Assembly (NCBI GenBank): GCA_039185015.1
Contig: JBCDAU010000008.1
Span: 62,001-126,000, forward strand
Reading direction: 5' to 3'
DNA: 64,000 nt
Source of the DNA: JBCBSZ01 sp039185015
Lineage (GTDB): Bacteria > Actinomycetota > Acidimicrobiia > Acidimicrobiales > Poriferisodalaceae
Part shown: positions 42,061 to 49,197 of the stretch, in pieces
Numbering within the stretch: the first letter of the stretch is position 1
How the letters are laid out: every line of letters begins with the position of its first letter
The notes under the pieces: model-generated
What the model was told of the DNA's origin: nothing
What the model saw: the letters and a program-made list of their open reading frames with translations, nothing else
Database searches by the model: none
Translations under genes and position numbers: made by a program

Positions 42061-42804
42061 TCAAGTGAGGTGACGACCACCGTCGACGAGGAGTCGCTGG
42101 CCGGTGACGAAGCTCGCCTCGTCGGAGCAGAAGAACGCCACCGCCGCCGCCACGTCGGCCGGCACGCCCATCCGGCCCGACGGGACGGTCCGCCGATACT
42201 CCTCGACCGCCTCGGCGGGAACGACGGCGTGGCGCTCCACCGGCACGAACCCGGGGGCGACGGAGTTGACGGTGATGCCGTGCGGGGCAGCTTCGAGCGC
42301 CCAGGCCCGCATCAGCCCGGCCTGCGCCGACTTCGCCGTGACGTAGGCGGCCCGGTGCGACGGGGTCTTGGTCACGACCTCGGAGTCGATGTGCACGATC
42401 CGGCCCCCACCGCGGGACCGGAAGCGGTCGAGCAGCGCTCGGCACACCAGCAGCGGGCTCTTCACGAAGACGTCGAGCTCATCGGTGACCTCACGCCAAC
42501 CGGTCGCCTCGATCGATCCGTCCGGTTGCGGGCCGGTGGCGTTGAGCACCGCCGCCCCGATGGGGGCGATCGCCTCGGCCTGCGCCACGGCGTCGGCCAC
42601 GGCCACCTCGTCGGTGGCATCGCCGATGACCGCCACGGCCTGACCACCGGTGGCCTGGATGGCGGCGCAGGTCTCGGTCGCCGTCGCCTCGTCGAGATCG
42701 TTCACGGCGACGACCCAGCCGTCCGCAGCGAGCCGCTCACAGATCGCACGGCCGAGGCCCTTGGCCCCACCGGTGACGAGCGCCGACATGTCCTCCGAAG
42801 GCAT
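42061..42804 (-). CDS. Short-chain dehydrogenase/reductase
   Basis: A 247-residue SDR with V-T-G-G-A-K-G-L-G near residue 10, D-A-T-D segment, an N-A-T-G variant of N-N-A-G, and the Y-V-T-A-K catalytic pair. ATG 42804 is used because CACACT lies 5 nt upstream (near-leaderless); an in-frame ATG at 42789 behind GGAGG is the alternative. The first codons and the upstream 20 bp are duplicated at 47222-47283 on the other side of the TIR island, so this gene start is a rearrangement breakpoint. Confidence 0.85.
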   Translation of the reverse strand: MPSEDMSALVTGGAKGLGRAICERLAADGWVVAVNDLDEATATETCAAIQATGGQAVAVIGDATDEVAVADAVAQAEAIAPIGAAVLNATGPQPDGSIEATGWREVTDELDVFVKSPLLVCRALLDRFRSRGGGRIVHIDSEVVTKTPSHRAAYVTAKSAQAGLMRAWALEAAPHGITVNSVAPGFVPVERHAVVPAEAVEEYRRTVPSGRMGVPADVAAAVAFFCSDEASFVTGQRLLVDGGRHLT

Positions 42805-42823
42805 GCGGCAGTGTGACACCCCG
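42764..42823. repeat. Left copy of a ~60-bp repeat flanking the TIR island
   Basis: GCCCCACCGGT through GTGTGACACCCCG (42764-42823) matches 47222-47283 at most positions, including an 18-bp identical run CGAAGGCATGCGGCAG. It covers the first codons of the SDR plus its upstream promoter sequence. The copies are in the same orientation and bracket the two TIR-like genes. Confidence 0.75.
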
Positions 42824-42838
42824 GAGGCCGGGCTCGGC

Positions 42839-45013
42839 TCAGGGTTGGCCGTACAAGCCGAAGGTCTCGGCTGCGGCGAGCCGAGCCATCGCTTCGCCCG
42901 CCATCAGCTCGTTGCTCGGCAGAGGAGGCATCAGGAACTGCGCGAGCATGCCGGTTCGAGTCACGACGTAGACCTGCGAACCCATCACTTCGAGATCGAA
43001 GATGTCGCCGGACACCGGCGTCAGCCGCCGCTGCGGAGTGATGTTGCCGGACGGCCATGCTACGACGCTGCCGTCGGCCAGTCCGGTGAGAACGATGTCA
43101 CCGGCGGGCCCGAATGCGCTTGCCCTGGACCGGTACGTCGGCTCCAACTCGAAGCCACCTGCCTGCCATCGGTAGGAGCTGTCCTCGGCAACGGCCAGTG
43201 AGTTGCATCCGATCTGACCGACTCGCTGTCCGTACGGGTGGAGCCATGCGTTCGCGGACACTGCGAGCCCGGACCAGCGTCCCGCACACGGGATGCCCTG
43301 GCCTCCTATCACCGCACTGGCTCCAGCCTCGTCGACCCGAGCGAGGGTCCCGTTGACCGAGATCATGACGAGGCCGACGGACTCCACGTAGGCGACGGGC
43401 TGAGCGGTGAGCTCGAAGGGAAGAGGCACGAGTTGTGCTACACGGCCGTTGCCGACATCGATGATGGCGAGGCCATCGTCACAGGAGACCACCGCACGTT
43501 GCTCATCGACGAAGACCGGCAGGCGACCTGAGCAGGAGAGGTCGATGTGCGTCACGGTCTGGGCGCCGAGATCGAGAGCCGCCAACGTGTCCGCCCCGGA
43601 GACCAGGATCATCGAGCGCTCCGTGTTGATCTCGGCGCTGAACCCGACAAGCCCGAGCTCGAACGCATCGTCGACCCGGCCGTTGGGATCAACCTTGAGG
43701 AGCCGGCCGGCTTCCTCCAACACCCAGACATGTTCGCTGAGGGACGGGAGCACCGTACGGAACCGGAGGCCGGGGTCGTCGATCAAGACGGTTCCGTCCC
43801 GGACCCGCCAACTAACGACCACGCTGGTCGCAGAACCCCAGAGCTGGCTCGAATCATCCGACCAAGCGATGTCGTGGAGCTGTTCATCGACGCCCTCCAA
43901 CCGAGCGATCCTCCGGCCGGTTTCAACGTCATAGACGTCGACACCCTCGGCGCCCATCGCGGCGACCATCCGGCGGTCCGGACTCCGACGGGCGAGCGTG
44001 GCATGCCGCTCGAGTGTGATCACTCGCTCCAGTTCGCCGTCGCTCGCTACCTCGATGCCGCCAGCTCGGAGAGCAAGGCCGGACAGGTCCACCAGTTGCA
44101 CGTCGGCTGGGGCTGGCAGCCGGACGTCGATCGCAGCCGCTGAGCGGACGAACCCGTTGCCGGCCGAATCCAGCACCGCCACCTCGTCCCCAACCGGCAT
44201 GTATGCGAAGCGAAGCCCCGTCCCGCTCGGCACGTCGAAGGCGTCGACGGGCGTCCGGACATCGAGAGTCAGGGTCATCGGGGATGCGTCGAACGCGGCT
44301 TCGCCGCCGCCGAGGCCGGCGACGATCTCGAGCGCCTCGTAGACCTCGGCTCGAGCGACAGCACGACGATCCGAGAGCTCCTCAGTGCGTCGAAGGAGCA
44401 GCGCAGTCGTCGCTTCGTCATCCTCGTCGATCTCGTCGAGGCGTCCCGCCGAGCCGATCGCCATGAGAAGGACCAAGGCCCCGAGCGCCAGGGCGGCACT
44501 CCGAACGCGGAGCCGGCGTTGGCTCGCCACCACGAACTCCTCGACGAGGGCCGCTCGTGCATCAGAGGGCCTCGCCGCTGATCGGAGGCGTCGATTCTCG
44601 CGTGCCGACAGCAGCGCCCGGCGTGGCCGACCCCGACGTTCCCACGTCCGGGCGCTTCCGAGCAGCATCCGAGCAGCACGCTCTTCGCGACCTTCCTGTC
44701 CGACACCATCTGCGACAACGTGCGCAGCCAGCGCGGGATCGCTTCCGACCTCGACGTCGAGGATGCGAACGCCGAGTCGCTGAGCGAAGCTCACCTCCGA
44801 CGCACAGTTCTCCGACTGTTCGAAGTGTGGGGATCGGCACCTGACCAGCACGGCAGCCCGTTCGATTCCGTCCTTCACCTCTTCGAGCCATGGCAACGCC
44901 ACTGTCAGCTTGCGCCGGTCGAGCCAGGGGTCGACGCCTGCGACTACCAGAGCAACTTCGAAGTGGTCGACCCACACAGCATCTCGCCTGCTGTAGGACA
45001 CGAACGCATCCAT
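42839..45013 (-). CDS. TIR domain / transmembrane / beta-propeller protein
   Basis: A 724-residue protein. Residues 1-120 are a TIR domain (M-D-A-F-V-S-Y-S-R-R-D; W-L-D-R-R-K-L; S-E-N-C-A-S-E-V with the conserved Glu at 73 in the NADase position). A W-E-R-R-G-R-P-R-R-A-L-L linker follows, then one transmembrane helix (about 171-189) and a C-terminal region of about 500 residues with repeating beta strands like a WD40 propeller. TIR enzymes act as NAD-cleaving effectors in bacterial defence; the propeller would sense. The ATG is 1 nt after the partner gene's stop. Codon use is visibly less GC-rich than neighbours. Confidence 0.82.
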   Translation of the reverse strand: MDAFVSYSRRDAVWVDHFEVALVVAGVDPWLDRRKLTVALPWLEEVKDGIERAAVLVRCRSPHFEQSENCASEVSFAQRLGVRILDVEVGSDPALAAHVVADGVGQEGREERAARMLLGSARTWERRGRPRRALLSARENRRLRSAARPSDARAALVEEFVVASQRRLRVRSAALALGALVLLMAIGSAGRLDEIDEDDEATTALLLRRTEELSDRRAVARAEVYEALEIVAGLGGGEAAFDASPMTLTLDVRTPVDAFDVPSGTGLRFAYMPVGDEVAVLDSAGNGFVRSAAAIDVRLPAPADVQLVDLSGLALRAGGIEVASDGELERVITLERHATLARRSPDRRMVAAMGAEGVDVYDVETGRRIARLEGVDEQLHDIAWSDDSSQLWGSATSVVVSWRVRDGTVLIDDPGLRFRTVLPSLSEHVWVLEEAGRLLKVDPNGRVDDAFELGLVGFSAEINTERSMILVSGADTLAALDLGAQTVTHIDLSCSGRLPVFVDEQRAVVSCDDGLAIIDVGNGRVAQLVPLPFELTAQPVAYVESVGLVMISVNGTLARVDEAGASAVIGGQGIPCAGRWSGLAVSANAWLHPYGQRVGQIGCNSLAVAEDSSYRWQAGGFELEPTYRSRASAFGPAGDIVLTGLADGSVVAWPSGNITPQRRLTPVSGDIFDLEVMGSQVYVVTRTGMLAQFLMPPLPSNELMAGEAMARLAAAETFGLYGQP

Positions 45014-45014
45014 G

Positions 45015-47105
45015 TCAGCTGTGCTCGCACTCGACGAGTGCCAGAGCATCCCGGGCTTCAGCGGCGATGTTCTGGAGCTGCAGGTCCTGCCAGCAGCCCT
45101 GCGACAGATCGATGAAGGCGCTGACCAAGACGTCCGGATCGCTGCAACCTCGGCAATCCCTGAGCTTCCACCAGCCCGCCGCTGTCTCGACCCACACCTG
45201 CTCGCCGAAGGTCGCGCTCATGACGGACGAAGGGTCGGGAACCGCGGTGGCCAGTGCAATCTGCGGGAGGGTTCGGCCGAGAGGATCCGTGTCGACGAGG
45301 AGAATCTCCCCGTCGGAAGTTGAGCTGACGAGGCTCGCTCCATCGGCCGAAGCCACGGCGGCCGTGAGCTCCACCGACAGCGCTCCCTGTAGGGCGTCGA
45401 GTTCCGGCGCGGGCAACACTCGTCCCCGACGGGCGGAGTCGGGAGCTTCGTCCCGCGGCCCCTCCGGGACGCGCCACACCGAACTCTGGCTGCCAAGGCA
45501 GGCGATTTCGCTCCCGTCCGCGGCGAGACTGATCTCCTGGAGGCCGGAGACGTCACGACACAGCTCGCCGAGGAGCAGGCCCGTCCGCAAGTCGTATACC
45601 TGAACCCCGAGCGCCGCGCTGGACACGACAATTCGACTCTCGCCAACGACGAGCATCATGTTCGTGCTCGCCGGGGCAGTGATGCCCAGCGGAGTTGCGT
45701 CCGTCGTCGTCACGGACCAGACCTGGTCTCCAGGCCCAGCGACGAACACCGTCGCCGTCTGTGCTGAGATCGCCGCTGCAGCGCCGAGATCCCTGTCGAC
45801 ATCGATGGAGCGGGTGACGTTCGTGGCGGGCTGTCCAACGATCATCTCGTACCGTCCGTCGCGGCTGATCACGACCGCCGGGTAGTCGTCCCACACGGCG
45901 CGCAGGGACACGACGTCGCTGAACGCCACGGTGTGGCGGACGATCGATCCGTCAGGAGCGATGAACACCGCTTCGGTCTCCGTGAGGGCCCCGATGTTCC
46001 CACTGTGCGTCAGCCAGACATCGAAGGCGACTTCGTCGAGGAGCTGATGCCGGACTCCAGCGTCGTCGACGAGCACGACACCATCCGGACCGGCGGCCAC
46101 AACGGCACCGTCAAGCGCATCGAACCACATGAAGTCGCCTGCGAGATCGAGAGGGCTCACCTGCGATCCAGATCGGAGGTCGACGACCGCGGCCGACACG
46201 CGTCCGCGCTCGTCGGTGCTGGACACGATGGCCCGGTCGGGTGCCAGGATCTCGACGTCTCGGATGAACGAGGTCCGAGGCAGGTCGGCTACCGGGACAC
46301 CCCACGGCTGACCGACAAGGCGTGCCAGGCGCTCCCTCGCCACACCGGACCTCTGTCCCTCGGTCACGAGCAGTGAGGCAGCCGACATCGCTGACCAGTG
46401 CGGCAGGTCTCGTTCGATACCCATGGCCTCGACGATCTGGGCCGTGGCCCTGTTCGCCTCCCGGCCCTCGACGATCCGAAAGAACGCAGGCACCGCGGCG
46501 GCGATGCCGGCGACGAGGACTGCGGCCGCTCCGAGTCCGACCAGTCGGCGCCGCCGACGTACTGCTATCGAGCGTGCGATCGACGCGTCGAGGTACCGGA
46601 TTTCCACGGCGCCGACATCGCCTCCGCCGACCTCCACGGAGCGCCGAAACTTCTGCAGCTCGCTGATCCGCGACGGGTTCTCGATCAATGATCGAATCGG
46701 CCGACCCTCCTGCTCCCAGAGCCTCGACTTCTCCGTGATCTCACGGCCGAGTTGATGGAGGTCGGCGTCGAAAGTGATGGCAGCCAGGAGCTGCCCTCGG
46801 CCTCTGGCGGAGTTCTCCCAGGAGATCCAGTGCAGTTCGGCGAGGCGTTGGGGCACCGAGTCCGGCAAAGGGCCGTCGCAAATGGGTATGAACCGCGCAT
46901 CGGGGATGGCGCTGAGCGAGGCGCGCCAGGACGCGTCCAGCAGCGCTGTCCCGGAGATGACGACGATGACCACCGGCTCTCCGTGGTCAGGGCCAACGAT
47001 GATCCCGGCCTCGGCGAGCGACGCAGCGATGTCCGCCCGCAGCGTCTCGTCGAGCTCGCAAGACAGGATCGATACCGTGATCGACTGTCCTGCCAATCCG
47101 CCCAC
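45015..47105 (-). CDS. Degenerate TIR-like / transmembrane / beta-propeller protein (partner of the TIR gene)
   Basis: A 696-residue protein with the same plan as its downstream neighbour: an N-terminal alpha/beta domain (1-115; S-I-T-V-S-I-L-S-C-E, V-V-I-V-V-I-S-G-T) that looks TIR-like but lacks a recognisable catalytic Glu motif, the linker W-E-Q-E-G-R-P-I-R-S-L, a transmembrane helix (about 188-208) and a propeller-like C-terminus. GTG 47105 behind GGGAG is chosen; the frame runs up to GTG 47228, but that part lies in the duplicated SDR remnant. It is transcribed first, 1 nt before the canonical TIR gene. Function unknown; possibly sensor or regulator of the effector. Confidence 0.75.
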   Translation of the reverse strand: MGGLAGQSITVSILSCELDETLRADIAASLAEAGIIVGPDHGEPVVIVVISGTALLDASWRASLSAIPDARFIPICDGPLPDSVPQRLAELHWISWENSARGRGQLLAAITFDADLHQLGREITEKSRLWEQEGRPIRSLIENPSRISELQKFRRSVEVGGGDVGAVEIRYLDASIARSIAVRRRRRLVGLGAAAVLVAGIAAAVPAFFRIVEGREANRATAQIVEAMGIERDLPHWSAMSAASLLVTEGQRSGVARERLARLVGQPWGVPVADLPRTSFIRDVEILAPDRAIVSSTDERGRVSAAVVDLRSGSQVSPLDLAGDFMWFDALDGAVVAAGPDGVVLVDDAGVRHQLLDEVAFDVWLTHSGNIGALTETEAVFIAPDGSIVRHTVAFSDVVSLRAVWDDYPAVVISRDGRYEMIVGQPATNVTRSIDVDRDLGAAAAISAQTATVFVAGPGDQVWSVTTTDATPLGITAPASTNMMLVVGESRIVVSSAALGVQVYDLRTGLLLGELCRDVSGLQEISLAADGSEIACLGSQSSVWRVPEGPRDEAPDSARRGRVLPAPELDALQGALSVELTAAVASADGASLVSSTSDGEILLVDTDPLGRTLPQIALATAVPDPSSVMSATFGEQVWVETAAGWWKLRDCRGCSDPDVLVSAFIDLSQGCWQDLQLQNIAAEARDALALVECEHS

Positions 47106-47172
47106 CGACGCTCCCGCCTCGCATCCAGAGCGAGGGTCCCACACCGCAGCTAGGACAAGCTCAGGTAACGCC

Positions 47173-47262
47173 TCACTCTCCGCTGTCAACGCTGACGACC
47201 TCGACGCCGACGGAGCCCGTTGCCCCACCGGTCACGCGCGCCGACATCTGCCTCGAAGGCAT
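47173..47262 (-). pseudogene. Remnant of an SDR gene start
   Basis: A 29-codon frame begins M-P-S-R-Q-M-S-A-R-V-T-G-G-A-T-G, paralleling M-P-S-E-D-M-S-A-L-V-T-G-G-A-K-G of the SDR at 42804, then loses similarity at once. It is the right copy of the flanking repeat (47222-47283). The rest of the gap 47284-47413 has a coding-like fragment (KGLGVLVDDEPVGIDVMPRG) in another frame but no complete gene. Confidence 0.6.
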
Positions 47263-47413
47263 GCGGCAGGCGTGACACCCCGAACGGGATCGTGCGGCCG
47301 CTGCAGGGGGGAGGCTGGCGTCGTGATCCGCGCGGCATGACGTCGATCCCGACTGGCTCATCATCCACCAGCACGCCGAGTCCCTTCGCTTCGGCGGCCA
47401 CGACCTCCGTCGC

Positions 47414-48211
47414 TCAGTCGTCCGCCTGGTTGAAGACCGGCTTCCGCTTCTCGAGGAAGGCCAGCATCCCCTCGCGGGCGTCGGCGGTCCCCATCGTGGC
47501 GTGGACGGCGGCGCGCTCGGCGGCGAGGAGCTCGTCGAGGGTCCGGTGTTCGGCGTCGTGGAGACCCTCGAGCATCGCCCGCACCGCGATCCGCGGTTGA
47601 GCGGCGAGCTCGGCGGCCAGAGCGATGGCGCGACCCTTGAGCTCGGCGAGTGGCCGGACCTCCTGGACCAGGCCGATCGCCAACGCCTCCGGGCCGGTCA
47701 GCGTCTTGGCTCGCAGGATCATGTCGAGGGCCGGGACCCGGCCGATGGTCTTGGCGAGCCGGGCGCTGCCGCCCCACGCGGGCGTCGAACCGAGGTCCAT
47801 CTCCGGCAGGCCGATCTGCGCTCCCTCGGCGGCTGCGAGCCGGAAGGTGCAACCCAGCGGCAGTTCGAGGCCGCCGCCGAGGCAATACCCGAACATCGTC
47901 GCCACCGACGGCTTGCCCATGGTCTCGATGCGGGAGATGAGCCGCAGGCGCTGGTCGAAGAACTCGTCGATGCCGCCGGCTCGCTGCACGCCCTCGGGGA
48001 GCTGCTTGAGGTTCATGCCGACCGAGAAGTTGGTGGTGCCCTCCGCGGTGACGACGAACGCCCGGATGCCGTCGTCCGCGGCGATGTCGTCGATGACCTC
48101 CTCCATCCGGTCGACGTACGCGAGCGTCATCCGGTTCAGCGGGTCGTCGTTGGTGGAGATCACGGCGACGCCGTCATCTCGCTTCGTGTAGAGCAGCGGC
48201 TCGGCGGTCAC
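47414..48211 (-). CDS. Enoyl-CoA hydratase/isomerase family protein
   Basis: A 265-residue crotonase with the first oxyanion block F-S-V-G-M-N-L-K, second block F-G-Y-C-L-G-G-G-L-E-L-P-L-G-C and L-P-E-M-D-L-G-S-T-P-A-W-G-G-S-A-R-L, whose Glu is at the hydratase position; Trp replaces the usual Gly in PAWGG. GTG 48211 has GAGAGT 7 nt upstream, so leaderless. It is a boundary gene between the TIR island and the molybdenum hydroxylase operon. The substrate is unknown. Confidence 0.88.
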   Translation of the reverse strand: MTAEPLLYTKRDDGVAVISTNDDPLNRMTLAYVDRMEEVIDDIAADDGIRAFVVTAEGTTNFSVGMNLKQLPEGVQRAGGIDEFFDQRLRLISRIETMGKPSVATMFGYCLGGGLELPLGCTFRLAAAEGAQIGLPEMDLGSTPAWGGSARLAKTIGRVPALDMILRAKTLTGPEALAIGLVQEVRPLAELKGRAIALAAELAAQPRIAVRAMLEGLHDAEHRTLDELLAAERAAVHATMGTADAREGMLAFLEKRKPVFNQADD

Positions 48212-48252
48212 GCCCGACACTCTCGGCCACCGGCCGCCGAACCGTCCAGAGC

Positions 48253-49197
48253 TCAGCCCCGGAGGCGCTCCAGGGTCTCGGTGACCGTCGCGGCGATCAG
48301 CTCGACCTTGTAGCCGGTCTCCGGGAGCGGGTTGGCGCCTTCGGTGCACGCCTGCGCTGCGGCGGAGATGGTGGCGTCGTCGAGTGTCGCGCCCGCGAGG
48401 ATCTCCTCGGCAGCCGACATGCGGAGCGGCACACGAGCGACCCCACCGATCGCCACACCGCACTCGGCGATCGTGTCCCCGTCGAAGCGGGCCCGAACGA
48501 CGCACTCCACCAGGGGCCACTCGGCCTCGAAGCGGCTGATCGAGCGGAAGTACGCGCCCCGCTCCCCCGGCCACGGCGACCCGACGTGGACCGCAACGAT
48601 GACGGCGCCGTCGGGGAGCAGGTGATCCCTGGTCGGGTCGACGCCGTCGCCGAGGAGCGCCTCGACGGTCATCGTCGTGCCGTCGGCGAGCTCGACCGAG
48701 GCGTCGTGCGTGAGCAGCGCCATCGCGATCGACGACGGGTGCGGGTGCACGCACTCGGACCGGTCGAACGCCACGCCGTACAGGTGTCGGCCGGTGCGCG
48801 CAGGACACCCCTCGCCCCCGGACTTCACGCAGTCGATCCCGGGGTGGCGGTAGTACCAGCAGCGGGTGCGCTGGGTGAGGTTCCCGCCGATCGTGCCGTG
48901 GTTGCGGACCTGGGGCGTGGCCAGGGAGCCGGTCGTGATGGCCAGACCGGGGAACCGCTCGGCGAGCTCCCGGGCGACGACCGCCATGCGGGTGCCGGCG
49001 CCGATGCGAACTCCTCCGTCGACGGCGTCGGTGATGCCGGCGAAGCCGTCGATACCGGTGAGATCGACGATGTGCGGTGCGGGCTTGCCGACCGAGGCAG
49101 CTGACCGGAGCCGCTCCTGGAGGTCGGTGCCGCCGGCGCGCACGACCGCGCCATCGGGGACCTCGAGCTCGGAGAGGGTCGTGGGGAACGAGATCAT
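48253..49197 (-). CDS. Molybdenum hydroxylase FAD-binding subunit
   Basis: A 314-residue medium subunit of the xanthine dehydrogenase/CO dehydrogenase family. FAD motifs are A-G-G-T-D-L near residue 21 and G-T-I-G-G-N-L near 103, followed by the Cys-rich C-W-Y-Y-R-H-P-G-I-D-C-V-K-S-G-G-E-G-C-P-A insertion of 4-hydroxybenzoyl-CoA reductase beta-like subunits, which can carry an extra Fe-S cluster. Its ATG overlaps the stop of the large fused subunit by 4 bp (ATGA), so they form one enzyme. Confidence 0.88.
   Translation of the reverse strand: MISFPTTLSELEVPDGAVVRAGGTDLQERLRSAASVGKPAPHIVDLTGIDGFAGITDAVDGGVRIGAGTRMAVVARELAERFPGLAITTGSLATPQVRNHGTIGGNLTQRTRCWYYRHPGIDCVKSGGEGCPARTGRHLYGVAFDRSECVHPHPSSIAMALLTHDASVELADGTTMTVEALLGDGVDPTRDHLLPDGAVIVAVHVGSPWPGERGAYFRSISRFEAEWPLVECVVRARFDGDTIAECGVAIGGVARVPLRMSAAEEILAGATLDDATISAAAQACTEGANPLPETGYKVELIAATVTETLERLRG

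Noticed and set aside
47186..47401. 71-residue protein between the TIR island and the crotonase
   Set aside because: Only about 20 residues look coding and the rest runs through the decayed SDR repeat in a wrong frame; treated as a remnant.
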